Below, piece by piece: positions 12,801 to 24,800 of a DNA stretch of 64,000 nucleotides; position 1 is the first letter of the stretch; each line of letters starts with the position of its first letter. Below the pieces are notes generated by a model. It was given only the letters and a program-made list of their open reading frames with translations, did not search any database and was not told the origin of the DNA. Source of the stretch: Oreohelix idahoensis (Eukaryota > Mollusca > Gastropoda > Stylommatophora > Oreohelicidae); assembly GCA_024509875.1 (NCBI GenBank), contig JAMPIV010019873.1:62001-126000 (forward strand), read 5' to 3'. The translations under genes were made by a program, and so were the position numbers.

Positions 12801-15800
12801 GGACGAACTCGGCTGACCCTGAACTTTGTTGTAATTCTTGTATAACGGGACTTCTTTCACGTGGATTCATTAGCTATGCAACTGTTCCACAGAGGGCAAA
12901 CACGTTTGCTGATTGATATGCGGAAAGTTTACCTATCGTTGATTCTGGTCATCGCATTGATTTAAGGAGAGATTAAATCACGCCCACTAACATCTCTTGA
13001 ACAATCATAGGCAGTTATTTTAATTAACTTGGCCAGTGGGGGGCGTCGCCAGAATCAAACAGGCACAGCGACCAAGATCAAAGAGACAGACTGAGGGATT
13101 TCAGGGGAGACTATCGGCGTTATCAAAGACAGTAGTGGTCCCTGATACGAGACGCAGTTGCTTGCCGCTATTTCGCGTCTCGGTGTCAATCGTAGAACCG
13201 AGCGAACAGGGAAGCCGAAACGGGCAGCAGCGAGCGGATACGGAGACCAGGGGGCGGCTTCTTCTCTTGATTTGGCGGTCAGATCCCCAAAAGTTCGTGA
13301 GATCAAATAAGCTGTCAAGTTTATCATGTCCCACTCAACTTACATTCCATTTTAGCTAAATAGACCATGAAGACTAGACACGTTATCACTCGCTGGCCAG
13401 ACCTTTACAGAAGCACTAGCTTTATTGAAATCTTGTTATAGATTTTCCCCTGGATTTTATATATAAATTTGCAGTGATTTCTATTCTGTGCAAAGCGAGT
13501 GATCGTACCTGCGGTCCCAGCTAAATAAAGAAAGAAATAAAGAAATCATCCTATAAACTTCCAGTCATATTGAAGAAACATTTCTTTTAAAACATAATCT
13601 TGTGGCGGTCCTTGCGACCTAGCTGTCAGAATTAAATGAAATAAAGCCCACCCAAGAACATTTTAAAGAATAATCATCAAATTACCCTTACAAACCTGTA
13701 AGATAAACTGGAAGGTAATCATCGCCAGTAGCGATATCATATTTACTGTTTACTGTGAGAGAGTACATATTTTCCTGACTGTGACTGAGCCTAGTTTTTT
13801 TCCTAAATTGGATTTAATAAAACTATCATCACGCATTGAAGGAATTTTACCATAGCGGAGGATTAAAAGAGACCACTTCATTTTCACCCCTGTGCCGAAC
13901 GGTGTTAGTGCCATCCCATAGACTCCTTTTATATATATAATAAAAACACGAGAACTCTTAGTCTTCAAGTCTTGCGATAAGTGAGAATATTTGTTACCAA
14001 CAAACCCTCGCAAACATCTGGGGCGGGACATCGAAGGACTAGACAGTTCATATGTCGAAAGAGTACTTGCTGTTTTTATATACTTTTTATGGATCGTCTG
14101 AGGCTGCATTCGGTAAGTGTGTGAGTATATGAGTGTGGATCCTCACGCGTGTGTATGAATGACAGGAAATTTAATCGTTTTCTTTTGTAAACCTGTTGTT
14201 AACTTTCTTGCCTAGTAATATAATTTTTCTGTATTCCCTGCTTTGTTCCTTTAAGGGGGAGTTGCTAATTGGTTAACTCTGTTTAAAAACCCCCTCCTTT
14301 CCATTTGCTTAGTAAAGGGAAGAACAGCTGGGAAGAACAGGTTTTTTTTCTATCACCTATACCTAACTTTGTAACACCTCTTTCAGAGTAATTAACTTCA
14401 CTGTTAGGTTAACGTACCTATGTTCCTGATATTATCTATCTCTGGACTGGGTTTATCTTTGTCTAATAAGCGGGAAGGGCTTAGTCGATACCAATCTTCT
14501 TCACCCCTCCCAAATTTGTTATTTGCATTTGTGTACTTATGATAATTTATGTAATACCTGATATTTGTTAGTGGTTGATGTTTAAAGTGAATAAAATCAC
14601 ATAAACTCATTTAGTTCTGTGTTGGATATACCCAAAGCCCAACATTTCCCCTATTCGTTTAATATAGTTTGTATCTACATCGTCTGTGTGTGTGAAAAAC
14701 ACCAAATCGGTGTGCGCGCAGATGCGTGTCTGGAAAACTGGCAAATAATTGTTTGACCAGGAGAGCGGAAGAGAAGATTGAGAGAAGCGATTTGTCGTAA
14801 ATAAGTCTGTCTTTACTCTCCTCCAGCACGCTGTGAAGCAACTATTTAATATCTACATTTTCTATCACTGAGCTTTCCATCATCATTTTCCACTCTAAAC
14901 CGGACCACTATTTCTAAGACTCTTTTCTCTCAAAATAAATTTACGACAATACCTCTACAGAGATATTATACAAACTACTTGGCAAAGTCTGGGAGAGAGA
15001 GAGGAATTACCAGCAGAATGGAAGGTTATCTGGTCAAGTTGCCTAAGAAGGAAAATTTACAGGGAGTGTATAAATTATAGAGAAATAATGTTACTATCAG
15101 TGCCAGGAAAAGTATTAAACAGAATCATCCTTGAGAGATTAAAAGAGTCCATAGACAAGCAACTGAGAGATGAACAAGCAGGTTTTCGACAAAACAGATC
15201 CTGTACATACCAGATAGCCACGTTGAGATTAATAGTTGAACAAAGTCTGGAATGGAATTCACCGCTATACATCGGATTTGTGGACTATGAAAAGGCATTT
15301 GACAGTGTAGACAGAAAATCACTTTGGAAATTGATGAGGCATTACGGAGTTCCCATGAAGATTCTTAACTTAATAAAGAAGACCTATGATGACATGACAT
15401 GCAGAGTTCTTCATGAAGGACAACTTACAGAACCGTTTAGGACAGGGGTCGGGAACCTTTCTGTGACAAAGAGCCAAATATTTAATTTTGTCTCCATTTT
15501 AACAAATTGAAGAGCCGCATGAAAAAAAATCACATGGTAGCCCGCATTCACTAAGAGTTAAGTAGTAGAGAGCCGAGAGCCGCACGAGATGGCTCAAAGA
15601 GCACATGTGGCTTGCGAGCCGCAGGTTCCCGACCCCTGGTTTAGGATTAGAACGGGAGTGAGACAAGGATACCTCTTGTCTCCATTTCTTTTCTTACTAG
15701 CAATAGATTGGGTTATGAAAACATTGACATCACACAACAGAAATGGAATCCAGTGGATTCTGACTAAACAGCTTGATGATCTGGATTTTGCAGATGACTT

Positions 15801-18800
15801 GGCTCTTCTGTCAGATAATCATAATCAGATGCAAAGAGAAAATGAAAATTCTCGACGAGAGGTCGCAACGAGTGGGCCTGAAAATACACAGGGAAAAGAC
15901 AAAGATTATGAGAATAAATGCAAGAAATGATAACAAGATTGAACTTGAAGAAACACAACTAAAGGATGTAGAATTTTACACATATCTTGGCAGTAATATA
16001 GACAAAGTTGGAGGAACAGACAGTGATATCAAAATAAGAATACAAAAAGCAACAGGAGCTTTCATTGAATTGGGAAACATATGGAGAACAAGAGAAATCA
16101 AGCCCAACACGAAAATAAGAATCTTCAACTCAAATGTCAAGTTAGTCCTATTGTATGGCTCTGAGACATGGAGAACAACAAAAACAACAACCAAAAAGCT
16201 ACAGACTTTTATAAACAATTGCTTGCGTAGAATAGAAGGACTGAAATGGTATGACAAAGTCGCAAACGTGGAATTGATGACAAGAACCAGTGGAACGAAC
16301 GAACGAACGAACGAACTTTATTTTCGAAGGGTTGAGAATTGGGCGCGCAGGCCCGTCTAACATTCTGCCCTTTCACTCTCATTAATCTTGCATACTATAC
16401 CCTTTTATTCCCACATATTACTTTAAGCATTAATTTAAAGGCATGTAACATTATAAAGTTAACATAACAGCATTCATTTACAGTATACAATCATAATAAA
16501 AAATGAGTAGCCTAGGTTTTTTTTTTTTTTTTTTTTTTAAATAAACAAGATAGTGACTGAAGAAAAATAATAATAATAAAAAATAAAATAATATAAACAA
16601 AACAATAAATAAATAAGTTATGTATACCGACACTCACTTATGCGGTCAAAACGTCTAATCTGTAGTATTTTTGAATGTGTCATCAATCCTCAATACAAGA
16701 ATTACAAAAACACATTCTCGCTTACATCCATACATTCTTGGCGGAAATTGAAATAATAATAATAACACTTTCTTGCGCACTTCTGTAACAGAAAAAGTCT
16801 TTCAGCAGTTTAAAAAAAAAAACGGAAACATTCACATCTCTAAAGTACAGTGGTATGCGGGTACATTCTCACATACATTACATTATATAATAGTATTACT
16901 TGGATATAAAACAAATTATTCCCATTAAAAACGTGGAACAAGAGTTGAGAAGAAGATGCTGGCAATGGATAGGACACACACTGAGGAAACCTGTTGATAG
17001 CATTACAAGGCAGTCCTTGTTCTGGAATCCACAGGGAAAGAGAGGCAGAGGTAGACCAAAAAACACATGAAGAAGAGAACTGGAAACAGGTGAAAATGAT
17101 GAGGAAAACATGGAATGAACTTGAGCGAATGGCACGGGACAGGAGGACTTGGCATCTGTTTGTTGAAGGCCTATGCTCCTTGGGAAGCTAAAGGGTAGTG
17201 ATTGATTGGTTGATTAAATTACATGTGCCAGTGCATCAATGGTTATGCCAGACTCAAATGTATTCAAATAACCCTGCGAAACAATATTGAATGTATTCTC
17301 AGTGGACCGAAGTCACACACCTAGAGAAGAGAGCTGGAAACAGAGGTGAAAATGATGAGGAGAACATGGAAAGAACTTTAGATGATGGCACGTGACAGGA
17401 GGACTTGGCATGTGTTTGTTGAAGGCCTATGCTCCTTTGGGAGTAGAGGGTTATGAATATGAAGCTGCCTCAACTTCAGAGTACCAGTGTGACACAAGGC
17501 ATCTTGTATGTTATGCAAAAAGACATAGGAACTGTGTTCACTGCGGCACACCTGCTCGTCATCAGCGCTCACATTATTATTGCACTGTGTGTCCAAACCA
17601 GCCACATCTACACCCACAATGTTTTTATGACTACCATAAAAGCATGTGAATAGTGGCAAAATTATTCTGGGAAATGTAAAATAGAGTTTGGTCTGTGTAA
17701 ATAATATTAGTCATAGTTGTTTCATGTTTGGTTTCTACAGAAATATGTGGTGTAGGAAAAAAATCATAAAAATTATATATTTAAAGTGATTGTGGTAAAA
17801 ATGTGCTTGTGTGTTTCAAAATGAATGTGCATTGATATTCTGAGATTTTTCGGCTATGGATTAAACTGGAGCTGAAATATGTAAGTACACATTTTTATTC
17901 ATCTTTTTTCCTCTTATTTTTTATCAGGTCTACACTTCACAAGACATGACACACTTTTTCCACATCAATTATTTAAAGCATTTCACAAGATTTGTCAGTC
18001 AATTTCCCACATTTTTATGTATATCATAAGCACTTACTGAAATAATATGTGTATCTACTGCCTGTTTTTAAAACATAACCTTAAGAGAAAAACTGCTCAT
18101 ATTTAGGGTGCCTATTTGTACAGAAATATGTGGTTTTAAAAAAAAAATAATAAAAACCACATCTTAGAAGTGATAGTGGTAAAAATTTCTAGATATGTTT
18201 CACACTAAATGTGCATTGATATTCTTAACATTTTATTGCCATACATTAATAGAGAGCTGAAATATTTAAGTGTAAGTATACAATTTTACTTAATTTTTTT
18301 AACACTTTTTTAATCAGGTCTACACTTCACAAGATATAACAGACACTTTTAACATCGAATAATTATTTAAAGCATTAGAAAAGATTTTTCAGTCAATTTC
18401 CCACATTTTTATGTATAACATAAGCACTTACTTAAATAATATGTTTATCTACTGCCTGTTTTTAAAACATAACCTGAAGAGAACAATTGCACACATTTTG
18501 GATGGTTGTTTTTACAAAAATATGTGGTTTTGAGAAAAAAAAATCATAAAAATTACATCTGTGATGTGATAGGGATAGAAATTTCTAGATATGTTTCAAA
18601 CTAAATGTGCAGCGACATTCTTAACATTTTATTGCCATACATTAGTTTGGAACTGACATTTAAGTGTAAGAATACAATTTTACTTAATTTTTTTAATACT
18701 TTTTTTTATCAAGTCTACACTTGACAAGACATAACAGACACCTTTTCATATCAATTAATGATTAGAAGCAGTTCATAAGATTCTCCAGTCAATTTCCCAC

Positions 18801-21800
18801 ATTTGTGTGTACAACGTATGTACCTACTAAACTAATGTATTTGTCCGCTGTCTGTTTTTAAAATATCACCTGTAGGAAAAAATTGCATCCATTTTGGGGC
18901 CTGGGTAAAACCCAAAAACAGCCTGGGATAGAATGCGTTAATAAATACTACCTTTTTCCTCCACACTACACTGTGTTTTTGATCTTATCTCCTTCTCTCA
19001 TCACACCCTATACTAATAAATGTACACTATATACTCGAGTATAGGTCGTTCCGACTATCAGTCGACCCCTAGACTTTAGGACTTAAAATCCGTCCAAAAT
19101 GAATGGCCTAATTATAAGTGAAACGAGTTTTTAAACGAAACCAAATTCCCACATTGCACTGGATTTTCCTTGGCTTTCTGCAAATTTTTTCACTTTCAGC
19201 TTAACCCTTTCCTGTTTAAAACACTTAAAATTGCCACATTAATATGTAAAATACATGCGAGTATAAATGAATTCAGTATAAAAGATCGGAGAAAAAAAGG
19301 GAAGAATGCCCAATTCTGAACTCTTTGAAAACAAAGTTCGTTTGTTCACCCGGAAAGTCTGAATATTGTTGTAGACGCTGCTAAGTTGCTACAATAGCTC
19401 AGTGTTTAGCGAGATCCGAGTTATAAATAAATTTCCAGAACATTAAAATGCGTTTTTCTGAATCTTTTTGTAGAATCGATCAATATTATGACTTTTCATG
19501 ATTTTTAAAAGCCAAAGCTATCTGGGCGGTCGAATATTTGCTTTAGAATCTGAGAAGTGATTTGTTATTTGATCAGGATGCTAAAGGTGTGGCTGAATCA
19601 GATGTTGATATTGAATATGGCCCGATTTAGACTCTGACAGTGACACTGACGAAAGTGAATCTAGTGAAAGAAGTAATGGTATTGCTGATAGATCAAATGA
19701 AGGAGGCTGGTCAACGAGGAGTACTCTCGTTGAAATATATGACTTTGTAGAAATTCAGACATGTATTACTTAAGATATTTTGATAAAAACGTTTAATGAA
19801 ACAGCAAGTTTATACTCGAGTATAATCAGTAATCTCCTTCTAATGCCATAATTTGAACTACTGACCTAATCTCCCCCTCTTTCATTACACCGAACTAATA
19901 AATACTATAAAATGTTAACATTGTAAAATGAAAAATATACATTTTGTTGTATTATTACTTACTTACTTAGTCGTTCCCTCTACCGTGAGGTGTAGAGGTT
20001 TGGAAGAGAGAGCGCCAGACCATTCTATCAGCTGTCTTCTTCCTGGCCTGGTTCCATTCTAGTCCTCGGTCCTTCAAAGATTGTCTAATGTTGTCCTCCC
20101 AGCGGACTCTGGGTCGTCCTGGAGGTCTGGATCCCTGGCTCTTTGTTTCCCATGCTTGTCGTGGTAGCCGATCTTCTCCCATTCTGCAGACATGGCCAAA
20201 CCATCTTAGTTGGGACTGTTCTATTTGGGTCTGCAGCGGATGGGATTTTAGGCCTTGACGGATCGTCTGGTTGCGGACCATGTCTCTTCTTGTTACTTCA
20301 ACCACTTTCCTCAGATATCTCATTTCTGAGGTTTGGATCTGGCTTTTGTGGGTTGTAGTCATTGCCCACGACTCGCATCCATATGTCAAGACTGGGACAT
20401 AGGTGGAGCGGTATACAGCCATCTTTGTTTTCTTACCAACCTCTTTCTTGCTGAGGAATCCACGATTTATGGCCTGAAAAAGTCTCCCAGCCGCTGCTTT
20501 TCGAGTGGCCAACTCTTCTTTGATGCCTCCCTTTCGGTCTATAATAGCTCCGAGATATTTAAAGTGGTCGACCTGCTCCAGGACCTGTTCTCCCAACTTA
20601 ATCTGATGTTTTCTTTCTTCTCGTGATATCACCATGGATTTTGTTTTAGAGCTGCTTATGACCATCCCTCTCTTCTCCAGCTCTTCCTTCCAGACTTGCA
20701 GGTTGGATTGGAGATGTGCCTCTGATTTAGCAATCAGGGCAACATCATCAGCAAATGCCAGCTCCGAAATATAGACCTGTCTCATCTTCCAGTACCCCAC
20801 TGAATACTTTCTTGTTATCTCCTTACATGCCTTGATGACATCGTCCATAAGGAGTATGAAGAGGTAAGGTGATAGGATATCACCTTGTCTTACACCAGTG
20901 GTGGTCCTGAACTCTTCTGACTTATGGTTTGCTGTCCTCACATAATTTCTGCAAGACTTGTAGAAGCTCTGTATAGCATGAATCAGAGGTGCAGGAATAT
21001 TCTTCCTTGCCAAACAGTCCCAAAGTTTGCTCCAGGGGACCCTGTCAAACGCCTTTTCCAGATCTATGAAACAAAGATGGATCTCACTCTTATACTCAAG
21101 GGCCTTTTCACTCAGCTGTCTGAGTGTGAAGATTAGGTCTTGAGTACTTCGGTTTGCTCGGAATCCGCACTGGACCTCATCCAGTTATGGCTCAGCTAGG
21201 CGTCGGAGTCTCTGCTCTAGGATTCTAGAGTAGATTTTACCAGGGACACTGAGAAGGGATATGTTGTATTATTAAATACGTAAATCCTTCTCTTTTATGC
21301 ACCCTGTGCTACTGAAACCTTGTCTCCTCTCTACTAGAGATGGCTACTGTGTGTGTGTGTCGAAACAATGCTTCGAAACAGTGCTGAGTCCAACAGATTC
21401 GACACATAGCCTGCTTCTTGTTTTGAAGCAGTTTCAGTTCCTGTCTGCCTCGCTGTTTTGCAAAGAGGCACACTGTCTCACTGTCTCACCTTCCGTAGGC
21501 CTTGTAGTGGTTTTTGATGTTATTGCGTGGTTGCTATGTTACCTAGTATACTGGATGAGGTCAGCTGTGAAGGCTCCTGAAGATAACAGTTTATGTGAGT
21601 TACAGAATGCCTTTCTACTACCACTTATGACCTCAAACAGACTTATTCTGCTATTATGTATGTTAGCTACGTTTAATGTCTAGGGTAATGAAAAGTGATG
21701 TGTAGGTAATTAAATACACAGACACACACATGTAAACACTAAGTCTAATAATAATAAGCTCTATGATCAAATCAACTAACACTGGCTTTAGAATTTAAAT

Positions 21801-24800
21801 TTTACAATTTTTTTGAATTTATTTAGTCCTGAACCAAATTTTCTTCTGGTCAGGACGTATGAAACAATATGTATTTATCAATAAAAGTGCATATATATAT
21901 TGAATAATCAAAATGAAAATTTTGTACATAGATATATCGTTACATTGGTTAATATTAACACTAACTACAGTGTCTTTGGAAAACTAGCACTGGATGTCTA
22001 GTCGGGGTGGTGTCATCATACCCGATCTCTGTTTACAATAGTCATTGTCTTTGAAATATGGAACTGAGGTATAGTTTTTATACACCAGGATTTTTATTTA
22101 TTTTATTGTGGAAAAATTTGATGAATCCACAGCAGGCCAGGTTTTCAACTTATCTGGCCTGTGGCGATGTAGTAAGGAATTCAAGTGGCCCACTCCTCAC
22201 AGTTGCTGGAGTAAAATGGTGGGCTTCTTAGGCATCCACTCTTGGACCTCTTCAAAGCATCTGGCACTAGCGCAGTGCCAGACCAGAAACTCTGAAACCA
22301 AAATTTTTGCCATGTGTCAACACACTGCCTACTGCACCATTTTTACACACAACAAAGCAAAAAAAATTACAAAGACCGGGTCAGATCTCTCTGACCGACT
22401 CAGCACATCTCACCCAGGCGGTATCAAATAGCACCAGTTTCCCATGACTGCATTGCATCCGAAATATGTTCATTAGTCTCCTTTTCCATCCAATAAGGTG
22501 GGTGATATGTTCCCACTGATCTCAAATATAGATCTGTCTTCTATAGTCTTGGATATGTTTTCCTATATTATTTGTTTGCCTCTAGGCCCTGGACTGTCGC
22601 TGGGGACCTAGAATAAGCACTCACTTGTCGTAATCATTTTTCATGACATGGCAGTATCAATCACTCAAAATATTAAATAAAAAAGGTTAATACTTTTTCC
22701 CTTACCACAATTCAAATTTGAAAACACAGTTACGTTGTACTAGCAAAACTCAGCTGAGCTGCTGGCTAGACTATGGCGTCCCACTGTTAATATATAATTT
22801 TCATGGACGTCACAGTTCTACATTAACGATCTGTGTATATGGACAGTCTTCAACAAAATGGCACCTGCCTCTACTTTTTTTCTATAATATGAACGCTTCC
22901 GTCCAATCAGCGGACTTCCCCTCTACCGTTCAAATATTTAAACTACAATGTCCAATTTAGGTCCAGTTTCTGTCTAGTGTGTAATATATTTATGTCGGTC
23001 TGTCCGTCCTAACTTGGTTTTTCCCAAAATTACACTTGGTTTTAGACGAAACTACAAAAAAACTACACAAATTTTCCCCACTTACTTATACGATTTTGAG
23101 GCAAAGTTATTTTTAGCTTCTACCCTCCCTTTTTTGCCCCTTGTCCACATGCAGTTTGTTTTTCTGCGTTAGGCCCAAGGACGCGTCAAAAGTGATTTTT
23201 GTGAGAAGTATGCACAAATAACTGTCGGCTAGTCTGTATTGAACAATAGTCTTTCGTCAATATCTTCCGTGTTATCTGTCCGTCTGTGTAATTAAAAGTA
23301 TATTATTTCTCAGGTAAAGATGGGCTATCAAACTAGCTATTTTTTATTCTCCTAAACTTATTATTAAGAAAAACATACTTTTTTCAAGGTTAGTTTTGAA
23401 ATTTGTTTTTGTACCTTCGTTCACGGCATTTGCCGCTATATTCAAACTAAAACGACTAATTACCGTAGAATGTCCAAGATACGTCTGTTTCTGACAAGAG
23501 CTAAGGTCGTTTTTTCGTCCAATTCCTTACATTGTGTCAACTAGTGGCATAATTTTTTCTTTAAAAACTACAAATTGCGTCTTCTAGACTTTAGATTCAA
23601 ACACGTGTTCAGACCGTCGCATTTTTTTCTTTTATCTCCGTTTCTACCCGGTCTAAAAGGATAGGTCGTTAGTCTGCATGTTCTAACTAGTTAGTTTTCA
23701 ATGACCCTAGAAAACGCTGGCGTGGGCGAGAATGTATCAGCGTATCTTACCTATATTTTTATCCCTACATGTTATTTTACCTATTATCTTTATAAATGGA
23801 GGAATTTTAACGTTGCATCACTGTAATTTCACCACAGGCCTATGTAAAATCTGAGTCAACCGTCCGGGACATTAGTATGGAATATCAAACATGTCATATT
23901 TTTCAGGGATGTGTTATGATGACTTGATTTTACAAGTGATATTATTTTTGCTGAGAAGTTATAGACACTGGAAATTGTGTCAGTGCTGCAGTTGTCAATG
24001 TTTTAGGCACTATGTTAAAGTTGAAAGTGTCCATGTGTTCGTATAAATGTAATGGACACTTTATTAGCTCTGCTGATATCTGTGTACTTGATGTGGATTT
24101 GAATCATCTACCAAAACTAGCTTACTATAGTTTGATATCATGTGTTATTATTACTGTTATTATTATTGTTGTTTTTTTTATTATTTTCACTTATACTGCA
24201 GCTATCATCATATCTCCGTTTTATTTCATCATAATGAAGACTTGTGTAAAAATATTGAATTGTGGTCACACGAAACGCCATAGATTTTCACACACGCCAG
24301 TAGCGCGCAAGAAAAAAACAGAGATTGTTCACACAGTTCATGTATACTGTCTATAAGAGACTTCTTTCTCCCCGATACGGGCAAAAGTGCTGCTGTGCCG
24401 TTGTGTCGAAACAGTGTGTCGACACAGTTTAAATCACTGTTTCGAATGTCTCGAAACAGCTGAGTGTGTCGATTTGCCCACATCTACTCTCTACCTTTAA
24501 TATTACAACTTTTGTCTCATTAATGCAAGAATACGAGCTGAAAAGTACAAGCAAATAGCCTACTTAAAAAAAGTTTACAAACTTACTATATCCCATAATT
24601 TCTCCACTTGGTGATTCCAGCACCTGAAAATATTCTGGCCAATGGGCCAGGTACTGCATGTAAAATGGCAAGCCATACTGTAAGGCAATAAGGAAAAATA
24701 ACTTCTTTTTTTCTCACTTTCTCTCTCCTATAGTCATATTTTTTCCCACCTTATCACTCTCTCACTCAATCGTTTCCACCCTTGTTTCATCTCCATTATC

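Larger units (their letters stand above)
5365..14948 (+). mobile_element. Complete Ty3/gypsy LTR retrotransposon of Gmr1 type (integrase before RT)
   Basis: A 9,584-bp element with LTRs of 2,153 and 2,154 bp that begin TGTGATGG and end ACGACA. The 5-bp target duplication ATACC is at 5360-5364 and 14949-14953. It has a primer-binding-site candidate, a gag region, a 1300-codon open frame and a polypurine tract. Domain order is gag, protease, integrase, RT, RNase H. Ordinary Ty3/gypsy elements have integrase last, whereas the Gmr1-like group has this Ty1/copia-like order. There is no env. The LTRs differ at about four substitutions and one homopolymer indel by eye, so insertion was recent. Two frameshifts in the gag region make this copy probably non-autonomous. 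Confidence 0.95.
4409..17215 (+). mobile_element. LINE A, copy 1: RTE-like non-LTR retrotransposon, split by three later insertions
   Basis: The LINE pieces are 4409-5364, 14949-15442, 15639-16296 and 16933-17215, all plus strand and collinear. The 5' piece encodes the end of an APE-type endonuclease. The next pieces encode reverse transcriptase and the C-terminal region. The tail is TGATTGATTGGTTGATT, a short tandem tail of the kind RTE elements carry. Each interruption has its own target duplication: a Ty3/gypsy element at 5365, a hAT MITE at 15443 and a retroposon at 16297. The protein has many stops and frameshifts. It is 5' truncated, starting inside the endonuclease. Clade placement rests on motif recognition only. 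Confidence 0.85.
14954..17215 (+). pseudogene. LINE A reverse transcriptase and C-terminal region, broken
   Basis: It resumes exactly where 5364 stopped. Motifs in order: [59 protein letters not shown] (after the hAT insertion), [11 protein letters not shown] with the catalytic FADD, and [18 protein letters not shown] near the C-terminus. After the retroposon insertion come GHTLRKP and the terminal Cys-less region. Frameshifts occur near 15840 and elsewhere. Related copies without the insertions lie at 31012 and 39983 and confirm the breakpoints. Confidence 0.88.
3273..18937 (+). mobile_element. piggyBac element, host of a multi-layer transposon nest
   Basis: TTAA stands at both sides (3269-3272 and 18938-18941), the canonical piggyBac target duplication. 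The ends match as inverted repeats: CTCATTCTGCCC on the left against CGCATTCTATCC read inwards from the right. The left subterminal region holds GC-rich palindromic pieces (GGCGCGCC; GGCG...CGCC). Inside are an N-terminal transposase remnant (3922-4408) and the C-terminal cysteine-rich end (17453-17649), both on the plus strand. The central transposase domain is absent. About 13 kb of LINE A with further insertions sits where it should be. A SINE lies in the 5' untranslated part and a three-unit tandem repeat before the right end. The element is dead and is the oldest layer of the nest. Confidence 0.85.

Noticed and set aside
22108..22431. 107-codon frame inside the hAT element as its transposase
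   Set aside because: No hAT catalytic or dimerisation motif, and a single short frame; it is more likely chance.
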